From Paraclostridium ghonii (GTDB lineage: Bacteria > Bacillota > Clostridia > Peptostreptococcales > Peptostreptococcaceae): a stretch of 26,714 nucleotides of DNA. Where the stretch lies: NCBI RefSeq assembly GCF_023653455.1, contig NZ_JAKEDR010000031.1, forward strand, positions 1-26,714, in the 5' to 3' direction. The notes beneath the pieces are model-generated. The model was not told where the DNA came from, did not search any database, and was given only the letters and a program-made list of their open reading frames with translations. Position numbers and translations under genes: made by a program. This document shows positions 8,552 to 16,503 of the stretch, piece by piece. Numbering within the stretch: position 1 is the stretch's first letter; every line of letters starts with the position of its first letter.

Positions 8552-8601
8552 ATTATAAATAAACGTATTCAAATATACAACAATTATTGTACCCATACAA
8601 T
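8552..8601 (-). promoter_or_regulatory. ECF S-component promoter with adjoining palindrome
   Basis: On the minus strand, -35 TTGTAT (8575-8580) and -10 TATAAT (8552-8557) are 17 bp apart. Directly upstream of the -35 lies the inverted repeat ATTGTA-N4-TACAAT at 8586-8601, a possible regulator site. Confidence 0.65.
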
Positions 8602-8671
8602 TGCTATTTTGATAATAACAATAAAATAAATCTAATTATAAAACTACATTTACTACTCTAAATTTATAAAT

Positions 8672-8712
8672 TAAAAATAAAGAGAATAGTTAAAGTTAAC
8701 TATTCTCTTTAT
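8672..8712 (-). terminator. copA terminator
   Basis: Arms 8677-8692 and 8697-8712 are a perfect 16-bp stem with a 4-base loop. The minus transcript ends in a U-rich tract. It lies seven bases after the copA stop. Confidence 0.88.
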
Positions 8713-8718
8713 CTAAAT

Positions 8719-11229
8719 CTATTTACATGTTTTGAAATTTTTTAATCTTAATGCATTGCTAACTACAGATACTGAACTTAAACTCATAGCTGCTGCTGCT
8801 ATCATAGGGTTTAATAAAGGTCCTCCAAATAAATATAATAATCCTGCAGCTACAGGTATACCTATTATGTTGTACCCAAATGCCCAAAATAAATTTTGCT
8901 TAATATTTTTAATTGTTTCTTTACTTAATTTAATAGCTGTAGAAACATCCATTAAATCACTTTTCATTAAAACAATATTTGCAGATTCAATTGCAACATC
9001 AGTCCCGCTTCCTATAGCAATTCCTATATCTGCTTTAGCTAATGCAGGTGCATCATTGATTCCATCACCTACCATAGCTACAAATTTCCCTTTATCTTGA
9101 AGTTTTTTTATCTCGTTAGCTTTATCCTCAGGTAACACTTCAGCTAGCACTATGTCTATCCCTACTTGATTTGCTATTGCAATTGCTGTCTTTTCGTTGT
9201 CTCCAGTAACCATAGCAACCTGAATCCCCATTTCATGCAACCTATCTACTGCTTTTTTGCTACTTTCTTTAACTATATCAGAAACTGCAATTATACCTGA
9301 CAACTTATTATCAATAGATATATACATAGGAGTTTTACCTTCAGTTGCTAATTTATCTGAGTTTGATTCTAAATCATTTATACTTATGTTTTTATCATAC
9401 ATCAGTTTTTTATTACCTAATAATATTTTCTTTTCATTTATTGTAACTTCTATCCCATGTCCTGTTATAGAATTAAAGTTACTTATATTTAAAATTTCTA
9501 AATTTTCTTCTTCACCTTTTTTTACTATAGCCTCTCCAAGTGGATGCTCTGATCCTTTTTCTGCACTTGCCGCAATTTGAAGAAGTTCATTTTCACTAAT
9601 TATGCCATTAGTTATTATATCTGTCACAACAGGTTTTCCTTGTGTTATAGTTCCTGTTTTATCAAATATTATAGTATTGATTTTATGTGCAGATTCTAGT
9701 GCTTCTCCACCTTTTATTAAAATACCATTTTCTGCCCCTTGGCCTGTTCCAACCATTATAGCTGTTGGTGTTGCAAGTCCTAATGCACACGGGCATGCTA
9801 TAACTAATATTGAAATAAATATCGTTAAAGAAAATACTAAATCTTTTCCTCCTATAAAAAACCACAGTAAAGTGCTTATTGTAGCTATAGCTAAAACTGT
9901 TGGAACAAAATATCCAGAAACAGTATCTGCTAATTTTGCTATAGGAGCTTTGCTTCCTTGTGCATCTTCTACTAATTTTATAATTTGAGCAAGAGCAGTA
10001 TCACTACCTACTTTATCTGCTTTAAATTTTATATTACCATTTTTATTTATACTAGCTCCAGTTACTTTATCTCCAATTTTTTTCTCAACTGGTATACTTT
10101 CTCCTGTAAGCATTGATTCATCTACTAGTGTATGTCCTTCTATTACTATACCATCTACAGGTATCTTACTTCCTGGCTTTACTACTATTATATCGCCCTC
10201 TTCAACTTCATCAATTGGTATTTCTAATTCCTGTGAGTTTTTCATTATTATAGCAGTTTTAGGCTGTAATCTAATAAGAGTTTTTATAGCTTCTGAAGTT
10301 TTTCCTTTAGATCTTGTTTCTAAGTATTTCCCAAGTAATATTAATGCTATTATTATACCTGCACTTTCATAGTATAGTTGATGATCATGCCCACCTATAT
10401 GTCCAACTTTGCCTGTAGCAATTTGAATAGTCGTATATACACTATATATAAGTGCAGAAGCTGTACCTATAGCAACTAAGGAATCCATGTTTGGACTTTT
10501 ATTTATTAATGCTTTAGTTCCATTTATATAAAACTTATTCCCTGCTACTATTATGGGTATTACTAGTAGCAGTTGTACTAATGCATAATTTAGAGAATTA
10601 TGCATTGGATTTATAAACGCTGGTATAGGTAATGGACCAAAAGGCTTTGTTATCATTGGCCCCATAGCTATATAAAGTAGAGGAATAGCAAATATTATTG
10701 ATGTTATTAACTTACATTTAAGGACTTTTATTTCTTTTTCTTTCATTATCTGTTCTTCATCTATATTATTATCCTTAACTTTTTCTATAACCTTATACCC
10801 AACTTTTTCTATAGCTACTTTAACTTGATATGGTTTTACTTTAGATGAATCATACTCTATTGTAGCTTTATCTGTTGCTATATTTACATTTATAGTTTTT
10901 ATTCCATCTATTTTTTTAACTGCTTTCTCAACAGCTTTTGCACAAGATTGGCATGTCATTCCTTCTATTTTCATATCTACTTTTTTAGATAATTTTTTAT
11001 TTTGCGATTCTTCTCTTATTCCATACCCAGCTTTTTCTATAGCATTTTTTATATCTTCTAACTTAACTTTGCTTTGATCATACTCTATATCCATTTTTTC
11101 TGTTGCTATATTTACACTTTGACTCTCTACCCCATCTATTTTTTTAACTGCCTTCTCAACAGCTTTTGCACAAGATGCTCAATTCATACCGGTTATTTTA
11201 TAAGTATCTTTTTTTATATTTATATCCAT
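8719..11229 (-). CDS. copA: Cu(I)-exporting P1B-type ATPase with an in-frame TGA at codon 17
   Basis: Read from ATG 11229, which has AAGGTG seven bases upstream, the frame spans 836 codons with one internal TGA. Two N-terminal HMA domains are present. The second has GMTCQSC (Cys93, Cys96 in full-length numbering). The first reads GMN-TGA-ASC, so TGA replaces its first Cys. Then come eight helices with the metal-binding CPC (479-481), phosphorylation site DKTGT (523-527), the HP motif (562-563) and the GDGINDAP hinge; YN and MSLSS in the last two helices mark the Cu(I) subgroup. The protein pumps excess Cu(I) out of the cytoplasm. If TGA stops translation, a restart at ATG 11094 would give 791 residues lacking half of HMA1, but that ATG has no good ribosome site. 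If TGA is read as selenocysteine, the protein is full length. A CsoR-like operator lies in the promoter. Confidence 0.92.
10904..10947 (-). repeat. HMA2 copy of the 44-bp repeat in copA
   Basis: This is the partner of 11132-11175 with one mismatch. It follows TGC (Cys) where the HMA1 copy follows TGA. Confidence 0.9.
11132..11175 (-). repeat. HMA1 copy of a 44-bp near-identical repeat in copA
   Basis: These 44 bases match 10904-10947 with one difference. They encode the segment after Cxx[16 protein letters not shown], in both metal-binding domains. Identity at silent positions suggests recent duplication or gene conversion between the two domains. Confidence 0.9.
11179..11181 (-). other. In-frame TGA at the first Cys position of the HMA1 GMxCxxC motif
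   Basis: The codons around it read ATG AAT TGA GCA TCT TGT. The expected family residue at this place is Cys, and TGT to TGA is a single base change. Candidates are selenocysteine, a nonsense mutation or a base error. A weak stem AGCTG/CAGTT with a 9-base loop begins 15 bases after TGA (11164-11146), but the same bases follow the Cys codon in HMA2, so it is not specific SECIS evidence. Confidence 0.85.
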
Positions 11230-11268
11230 CTAATTTCACCTTCCTCAAATTTAATTTGTTATAATACT

Positions 11269-11297
11269 ATTATATACCCCCCAAGGGTATTGCGAAA
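11269..11297 (-). promoter_or_regulatory. copA promoter with CsoR-type copper operator in the spacer
   Basis: On the minus strand, -10 TATAAT (11269-11274) and a weak -35 TTTCGC (11292-11297) have a 17-bp spacer. The spacer holds ATACCCTTGGGGGGTAT (11274-11290), which closely resembles the CsoR operator known upstream of copZA in Bacillus. CsoR would block RNA polymerase until Cu(I) binds. No csoR gene is in the window. Confidence 0.75.
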
Positions 11298-11310
11298 CAC
11301 TTTTTTGTAG

Positions 11311-11359
11311 TTTAAAAATAAAATAGCTGGCAATCTAATAGATACCAGCTGTTTTATTT
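11311..11359 (-). terminator. Terminator of the first MerR gene
   Basis: Arms near 11317-11330 and 11345-11359 form AAAACAGCTGG / CCAGCTATTTT on the minus strand, followed by a U-rich tract. The MerR stop codon (11354-11356) lies inside the stem. Confidence 0.82.
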
Positions 11360-12172
11360 CATTAATATTTCTATTTGTCCAAGTGACTTTTCTTTTCCAT
11401 CCATACCAACTCTAGTCATTATATATATTTCGTGAAAATCACCTATAGTCTCGATTTTATTTTCTTTTATATATTTCATAATTACATTATAGTATTTACC
11501 AGCATCTCTATAAGCATCATCAAAATACATAGTTACATATCTTCCTTTTGGTATGATTATTATCTTTTCATCTGTAAAGTTTTTATCCTCTCCCAAATTG
11601 ATCATTACATTTTTATAAATCACATTTTGATTTACTTTCATATCTTTATAGGAAGTTGTAAATGCTATTTCTGCATTTACATTTTCATAATCTCTTTCTA
11701 CTTCTAATAATACTTTTCTTAAATTAATTTCAAACTCATCAGTATATCGATCTTTATAATTATATATCTTAAACTTTCTTTCTTCATTATTTTTTACAAA
11801 TACATTATTAAGACCTTTTTCTAATGAAATACCTATCTTATTTTCAAGAGATTCAATTTTATTTTTTATATTTTCCAACTCTTTTATTTTTTCAGTTATT
11901 ATTTGTTTTTGATTTCCAAGTATATTAACAATAGATTCTAAAGACTTATAATTATTAGTTACATCTTTTATCTCTTCCAATGACATGCCCATAGCTTTAC
12001 ATTGTTTTATTAAGTCTATAGTATTAAAATCTTTCATAGAATAATACCTATACCCTGTATTTTCATTTGTATATGAAGGTATTAATAATTCCAATTTTTC
12101 ATAATGTCTAAGAGTTTGAACTGATATATTGTTTAATTTAGCCATTTGGCCAATAGATAAATATTTTCCCAT
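11354..12172 (-). CDS. MerR-family regulator with effector-binding domain (BmrR-like)
   Basis: About 272 residues. The N-terminal winged helix-turn-helix begins YLSIGQMAKLNNISVQTLRHYEKLELL and continues to the YRYYSMKDF segment typical of MerR proteins. A coiled coil follows at about residues 80-125, and then a 150-residue domain resembling the GyrI-like or BmrR multidrug-binding fold. I place the start at ATG 12172, where AGAGGTGAT precedes it; an ATG nine codons upstream has no ribosome site. The gene lies downstream of a MATE exporter whose promoter has a 19-bp spacer with a dyad, the classic MerR target, so this is its likely activator. A 17-bp imperfect palindrome just upstream (near 12204-12222) could be an autoregulatory site. 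Confidence 0.87.
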   Translation of the reverse strand: MGKYLSIGQMAKLNNISVQTLRHYEKLELLIPSYTNENTGYRYYSMKDFNTIDLIKQCKAMGMSLEEIKDVTNNYKSLESIVNILGNQKQIITEKIKELENIKNKIESLENKIGISLEKGLNNVFVKNNEERKFKIYNYKDRYTDEFEINLRKVLLEVERDYENVNAEIAFTTSYKDMKVNQNVIYKNVMINLGEDKNFTDEKIIIIPKGRYVTMYFDDAYRDAGKYYNVIMKYIKENKIETIGDFHEIYIMTRVGMDGKEKSLGQIEILMK

Positions 12173-12304
12173 GCAATCACCTCTGATATATTCTAGCATA
12201 ATGATAGACTAAATTAATCTACTATACTAAATTTATATTTTATATCAACAATACTTCACCTTATTAAAATCTTTTTTATATTCTATAATTATTTTGCCAT
12301 TTTA

Positions 12305-12391
12305 CAAAAATAAAAACCGAACCCTATATAGCGAACTGTGCACTCCCTAATTAGACAAAGTGCAGTTCACTATAGAGTTCAGTTTTTGTTT
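12305..12391 (-). terminator. Long-stem terminator after the first MATE gene
   Basis: Arms around 12312-12344 and 12359-12387 pair over about 29 bases with a few bulges (AAAAACTGAACTCTATAG against CTATATAGGGTTCGGTTTTT on the minus strand). U tracts lie on both sides. It separates the MATE gene from merR. Confidence 0.83.
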
Positions 12392-12398
12392 TAAAAAT

Positions 12399-13748
12399 TT
12401 ATATATTAGATGCATCTTCCAAGATTACGTCCTGAGTTTGTTCTACTTCATTTATAACCTTAGATGTATATTTCTTAATATTGGCCATTATATACATAAC
12501 TATGAATGTTATACACTCTGATACTAATACACTTGCCCATATTCCATTTAAACCAAATAATTTTGGTAATACAATTAAACATACTGGTAAAAACACAATT
12601 GATCTAAATAAGCATATTAAGTTTGAAAACTTAGGTATTTCAATAGCTTGATAGTAAACTAAAGTATTTAAATTTATACTTCCTATTATATAAGCTAGAC
12701 AGGATATTTTTATACCATGGTATCCAAGTTCTCCTATGTTTGGGTCAGTTGTAAATATACCTACTATGCTTCTTCCAAATACATAACATATTAATGCAGC
12801 ACTTATACTAACTATTAATGAGCATTTACAATTTATTTCATAGAATTTTAGCATCTTTTTAGAATCTTTTCTTCCAAAATTATAACTTATAAGTGGTTGA
12901 GCTCCAAATGTTAATCCAAGTAAAACCATGTAAATATTTGTAGTTATATAGTTTATTATGCTATATGTAGATATTCCAATTTCTCCCATAAAGTTTGATA
13001 ATGCTATATTGTGTAAAAACACAATAATCGAAAAACTTGCTTGTCCAAAAAATGATGGGAATCCAACATTTAAAACTTCTTTTATTGTATCTTTATCTAA
13101 AGACGTATTTCCAAAACTTAAATATCCTCTTTTCTTTAAGAAGTGAGGTAAAAGTATTACCACTGTGACTATTTGTCCAAGCCCTGTCGCTATTGCCGCT
13201 CCCTTAATTCCCATACCAAGAGGGAATATAAATATATAATCTAGTATTACATTAGTTATAGCTCCTGAAATAGTGGAAACCATTGCAAGCTTTGGTCTAT
13301 TATCATTTCTAACAAAGCTATTTAATACTATACCCACTAAATTTGGTGTGCAAAAAATTGCATAAAATCTAAGATACTCAACTGCTAAAGGCTCTAAATT
13401 GTCCGTTGCCCCTAACATCCTTACAATGGGTTCTGTAAATAAAATACAAACTATACTTGTTAATATACTTATAATTAATAATAACTTAAATACTTGTCTA
13501 AATATATCAACAGCTCTATCTACATCATCAGCACCTACATTTTTAGATACTAATGCTCCTCCTCCAACTGCTAGCATACTCGCAATCCCAAATAATACTA
13601 CAGTAAAAGGAAGAACTATATTTACAGCTGCTAATGCAGAATCTCCAACACCTTGACCTACAAAAATTCCATCTACAACGGTATATAATGACGATATAAA
13701 CATTGCCAATGATGATGGTACTGCATATCTTAAAAATTCGCTGACCAT
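12399..13748 (-). CDS. MATE-family multidrug exporter (MepA-like), first copy
   Basis: About 449 residues with twelve hydrophobic segments. The opening FLRYAVPSSLAMFISSLYTVVDGIFVGQ and the Gly/Ala-rich GIASMLAVGGGALVSK are typical of the MepA branch of the MATE family, which exports cationic drugs in exchange for Na+ or H+. ATG 13748 is chosen because AGGAGGG precedes it. The same frame is open 32 codons further up, but that stretch contains the promoter and has no ribosome site. It resembles the second MATE at 24765-26090 in both sequence style and promoter. Exported substrates cannot be inferred. Confidence 0.92.
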   Translation of the reverse strand: MVSEFLRYAVPSSLAMFISSLYTVVDGIFVGQGVGDSALAAVNIVLPFTVVLFGIASMLAVGGGALVSKNVGADDVDRAVDIFRQVFKLLLIISILTSIVCILFTEPIVRMLGATDNLEPLAVEYLRFYAIFCTPNLVGIVLNSFVRNDNRPKLAMVSTISGAITNVILDYIFIFPLGMGIKGAAIATGLGQIVTVVILLPHFLKKRGYLSFGNTSLDKDTIKEVLNVGFPSFFGQASFSIIVFLHNIALSNFMGEIGISTYSIINYITTNIYMVLLGLTFGAQPLISYNFGRKDSKKMLKFYEINCKCSLIVSISAALICYVFGRSIVGIFTTDPNIGELGYHGIKISCLAYIIGSINLNTLVYYQAIEIPKFSNLICLFRSIVFLPVCLIVLPKLFGLNGIWASVLVSECITFIVMYIMANIKKYTSKVINEVEQTQDVILEDASNI

Positions 13749-13779
13749 AATTTCCCTCCTATTATATTTCCTAAAACAC

Positions 13780-13810
13780 ATTATAAAGTCTATAGTAGGT
13801 ATAGAGTCAA
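13780..13810 (-). promoter_or_regulatory. MerR-type promoter of the first MATE gene, 19-bp spacer with dyad
   Basis: On the minus strand, -35 TTGACT (13805-13810) and -10 TATAAT (13780-13785) are 19 bp apart. The spacer CTATACCTACTATAGACTT contains a dyad around CTATA/TATAG. Over-long spacers with a central dyad are the hallmark of promoters activated by MerR proteins, which untwist the DNA. Confidence 0.75.
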
Positions 13811-13846
13811 TAATCTTAAGTAAATATTTTAAGTTTTTTAACAAAT

Positions 13847-13873
13847 GAAAAAAGCGTAGACTTTGTCTACGCT
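13847..13873 (-). terminator. Terminator of the DUF378 gene
   Basis: Arms 13853-13861 and 13865-13873 (AGCGTAGAC / GTCTACGCT) form a perfect 9-bp stem with a 3-base loop. The minus transcript then has six U. Confidence 0.88.
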
Positions 13874-13922
13874 CTAAAACTCACCCTCAATAGTGTTAGT
13901 TTTATTTTAAAGTTATACTATT

Positions 13923-14129
13923 TTATCTTTCAACATCATCTTTTAATGTTGATAAAGTGTATAAAGAGTATAAACCAGATATTCCAACTAATGTAAATAT
14001 ACTTCTACTGATAAGTGAATATGTTCCACCAAATAAATATCCTACAAGGTCTAGTTCAAATAGTCCAACACAACCCCAGTTTATAGCTCCTATAATAACT
14101 AATACTAATGCAATTTTTTTCAATAACAT
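13923..14129 (-). CDS. DUF378 family small membrane protein
   Basis: A 68-residue protein with two membrane helices (about residues 5-24 and 38-60). The INWGCVGLFELDLVGYLFGG segment is the recognisable core of DUF378 (YuzA-like) proteins, whose function is unknown. AAAGGAG precedes the ATG by nine bases. It is a single-gene unit with its own terminator, divergent from the CPBP protease gene. Length is normal for the family. Confidence 0.85.
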   Translation of the reverse strand: MLLKKIALVLVIIGAINWGCVGLFELDLVGYLFGGTYSLISRSIFTLVGISGLYSLYTLSTLKDDVER

Positions 14130-14293
14130 AATTATGCACTCCTTTTGCCTATTTTATTTTAATATTATTTCCAATTCCGGTTTTAAATATTCCCTTTTAT
14201 TTAAATAATATTTAAATTTATCCAATTTGTAAAAAGCGTTATCCTAAAGTTTGTGATATTATTATTATATAGTTTACTTGGAGGTGATAAGTT

Positions 14294-15211
14294 TTGTTTA
14301 CAAAAAATGATGCTTCATTTGATAATGATAAAACTTCTAAAAAATTACCAAACTTTATTTTAGCAATAGTTTTAGCTTTAATTTTTTTAATTCTAGGTTC
14401 AATTTTAGCTCCTATAATTACCATTCCATTAATTGCTATAATAGGTAGAATTCCTGCTTTTTCATCTAATACAGACTTTTTGAATTTGTTAACTGCCTTA
14501 TTAAGTTTTATTGGTACATCACTATTAGTATTTTTTAGAGTTATCAAAATCGAAAAAAGAAGTCTCAGCTCAATTGGTTTTTCTAAACACAATTGGTTTA
14601 AAAAATATTTATTAGGTTTTTTAATTGGGCTAATTTTAATGAGTTTAGTAGTTTTAGTTTTATATTTATTTGGATTTGTATATCTAGAAAAATCCCCCGT
14701 TCAACCTGTAGGTAGATTTGCTTTATTAAATATATCTGTAATATTAATAGGATGGATAATACAAGGAGGAACAGAAGAAATTTTAACTAGAGGTTGGCTT
14801 ATGAATGTTTTAGGCACTAGATATAATCTACACTTTGGATTATTTGTTTCTTCTGTATTTTTTGGTCTACTTCATTTATCTAATCCAAATATAAATTTAA
14901 TAGCAATCTTAAATATAATATTAGTTGGTTATTTGTTTGGTCTATACGTTATAAAAACTAATGACCTTTGGGGAGCTTGTGGAATGCATAGTGCCTGGAA
15001 CTTTGCCCAAGGAAATTTATTTGGCTTTGAAGTTAGTGGATTAAATGTTTCTATTGGAAGTTTATTTGATTTTAACTTAACTGGAAATAGTCTTGTATCA
15101 GGTGGAGTTTTCGGTCCTGAAGCTGGTCTTGGAGCTACATTTATATTAATAATAGGTATAATAACTATAATTATGCTTGATAAAAAAGGTACTTTCAAAA
15201 AATATTTTTAA
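14294..15211 (+). CDS. CPBP-family intramembrane metalloprotease (Abi/CAAX protease-like)
   Basis: A 305-residue membrane protein with about eight helices. The family motifs are present: EEILTRGW (Glu161, Glu162, Arg166), then His194 in FGLLHLSN and His232 in MHSAWNF, which together would hold the catalytic metal within the membrane. Relatives process prenylated or bacteriocin-related substrates or give self-immunity; others have unknown targets, and none is indicated here. The TTG start at 14294 is supported by GGAGGTGAT just upstream. The gene is followed after 62 bases by a DUF1622 gene on the same strand with no terminator between, so they probably form an operon. Confidence 0.9.
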   Translation: MFTKNDASFDNDKTSKKLPNFILAIVLALIFLILGSILAPIITIPLIAIIGRIPAFSSNTDFLNLLTALLSFIGTSLLVFFRVIKIEKRSLSSIGFSKHNWFKKYLLGFLIGLILMSLVVLVLYLFGFVYLEKSPVQPVGRFALLNISVILIGWIIQGGTEEILTRGWLMNVLGTRYNLHFGLFVSSVFFGLLHLSNPNINLIAILNIILVGYLFGLYVIKTNDLWGACGMHSAWNFAQGNLFGFEVSGLNVSIGSLFDFNLTGNSLVSGGVFGPEAGLGATFILIIGIITIIMLDKKGTFKKYF

Positions 15212-15230
15212 TAATTATCCTCAGCTTGCC

Positions 15231-15251
15231 AATACTATTTATGATAGTATT
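15231..15251 (+). other. Intercistronic hairpin between the CPBP and DUF1622 genes
   Basis: AATACTAT (15231-15238) and ATAGTATT (15244-15251) pair perfectly around a 5-base loop. No U tract follows, so it is not a terminator. It could be an RNA-processing or stability element, or chance in AT-rich DNA. Confidence 0.4.
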
Positions 15252-15273
15252 AGCTTCAACTTAGGAGGATTTT

Positions 15274-15621
15274 ATGCTAGAAGAACTTATACATAAATAC
15301 ATACCTATTTTAGTAAGCATTTTTGAACTTATGGGTGTTATAGTTATATCTATAGGTGCATTTACAGCCTTTTATTATTATATTAGAAAAATTTTATTTA
15401 AAGTAGATGTTAATGCGAATCATCAATTTGCTAATGCCATGGCTACAGGATTGGAATTTAAATTAGCAGCTGAAATCTTAAAAACTGTATTAATAAAAAC
15501 ATTAAATGAACTTTTAATTTTAGGGGCTGTATTTCTCCTTAGAGTTCTTATGATATTAGTTATAGAACGTGAAATAAAACAAAATAATAATAAAAACAAC
15601 AAAAATATTAAAGAAAATTAA
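15274..15621 (+). CDS. DUF1622 family membrane protein
   Basis: A 115-residue protein with three likely helices: about residues 10-38, a middle amphipathic one near 60-75, and 78-97. The segment NHQFANAMATGLEFKLAAEILKT is the recognisable DUF1622 core. The C-terminus is a low-complexity run rich in Asn and Lys, presumably cytoplasmic. AGGAGG lies six bases before the ATG. It is likely co-transcribed with the CPBP protease and ends at a strong bidirectional terminator. The function of the family is unknown. Confidence 0.87.
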   Translation: MLEELIHKYIPILVSIFELMGVIVISIGAFTAFYYYIRKILFKVDVNANHQFANAMATGLEFKLAAEILKTVLIKTLNELLILGAVFLLRVLMILVIEREIKQNNNKNNKNIKEN

Positions 15622-15629
15622 AACACTTA

Positions 15630-15676
15630 CAAAATGAGTAGATTAAAATACTTATAACCTACTCATTTTGATAATT
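15630..15676. terminator. Bidirectional terminator between the DUF1622 and EFR1 genes
   Basis: Arms 15630-15641 and 15659-15670 (CAAAATGAGTAG / CTACTCATTTTG) are a perfect 12-bp stem. A U-rich stretch follows on both strands, serving two convergent genes. Confidence 0.83.
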
Positions 15677-15712
15677 TTATTTAAACTATTTTCATATTTA
15701 CGGTTGTATGTT

Positions 15713-16486
15713 TTAATTAGTTTTAATGTATCTATTTAAATTATATTGATTATACTTTTTATTGTTGTAGTTTATTGAATTTTTAGGACAATTGTGTATA
15801 CATCTCATACAAGCCATGCAATTATTTCCAAATTTTATTTCTTTATTCTTATTATAACTTATATTGTTTTTAGGACAATTATTTATACATTTCCCACACT
15901 TTATACAAGTATCATCAACTGAAAAACTCTTTCCTATAGTTTTGGCTATTAAATTAAATAACTTTGCGAATACATCTATTTTAAATACATTATTGTTTTC
16001 AATATTTTCAAATTTATATTCATTATGTTTAATTCTGTTTATTAGCGTGTCTAGTTTTTCATTAGTTTCATTTAACATTTGACTTATCTCATCATTTGTA
16101 TTTTGAGAGTATTTACCAAAGTAAAAATTTCTAGGCATTACATAAGCATCTTTCCCAACAATATTATATCCTTTTTGTGTTAATTTTTTAGCTAAAGATT
16201 CTGCTCCATATGCATTTACTTTCCCTGCAGATGTGCAATAAACTATGGCTTTAGAATTTTTTTTAGGTACATTTTTATTAACCCATTTTAAAAGTTTTTC
16301 AGGTACATTTGAAGCATAATTTGGTCCTCCAATTATTAATAAATCTATGTCTTCATCCACTTTTGGATTTTCATCAATACTTTTAATTTTAACTACGTTA
16401 CTTTCTTCTTTTAATTTTTCACCTAAATAATTTGCTACATACTGTGTATTTCCTGTTCCTGAAAAGTATAATATATTAATCTTCAT
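15713..16486 (-). CDS. EFR1-family flavodoxin-ferredoxin fusion protein
   Basis: A 257-residue cytoplasmic electron-transfer protein. The N-terminal flavodoxin-like domain has the FMN phosphate loop SGTGNTQ at residues 9-15 and the IGGPNYASNVP segment. A linker of about residues 125-190 leads to two [4Fe-4S] ferredoxin motifs: Cys194, 197, 200, 204 and Cys223, 226, 229, 233. This is the EFR1 layout common in anaerobic Clostridia; its partners are unknown. AGGAGG lies five bases before the ATG. It lies 17 bases downstream of a MarR gene on the same strand, so its expression is probably controlled by that regulator. Confidence 0.92.
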   Translation of the reverse strand: MKINILYFSGTGNTQYVANYLGEKLKEESNVVKIKSIDENPKVDEDIDLLIIGGPNYASNVPEKLLKWVNKNVPKKNSKAIVYCTSAGKVNAYGAESLAKKLTQKGYNIVGKDAYVMPRNFYFGKYSQNTNDEISQMLNETNEKLDTLINRIKHNEYKFENIENNNVFKIDVFAKLFNLIAKTIGKSFSVDDTCIKCGKCINNCPKNNISYNKNKEIKFGNNCMACMRCIHNCPKNSINYNNKKYNQYNLNRYIKTN

Positions 16487-16503
16487 ATTGTCCTCCTAAT
16501 ATT

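Noticed and set aside
8732..9988. Several plus-strand open frames opposite copA
   Set aside because: They are antisense to conserved ATPase motifs and have no ribosome sites.
11074..11094. ATG 11094 as the natural start of copA
   Set aside because: There is no convincing Shine-Dalgarno sequence before it, it starts in the middle of a metal-binding domain, and a well-placed start with AAGGTG exists in the same frame at 11229. It remains only a possible restart site after the TGA.
12200..12398. A second copy of the MATE-type 19-bp dyad at the first merR promoter
   Set aside because: A different 17-bp imperfect palindrome is present, but -35 and -10 are weak and the spacer does not match the MATE pattern.
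13749..13844. N-terminal extension of the first MATE protein by 32 codons
   Set aside because: The stretch contains the MerR-type promoter and has no ribosome site at its start, while AGGAGGG precedes the internal ATG at 13748.
14239..14592. Minus-strand open frame of 117 codons opposite the CPBP gene
   Set aside because: It overlaps a well-supported gene and its start and end have no expression signals; its protein has no recognisable features.
15231..15251. Terminator between the CPBP and DUF1622 genes
   Set aside because: The 8-bp AT stem has no following U tract and is unlikely to stop transcription.
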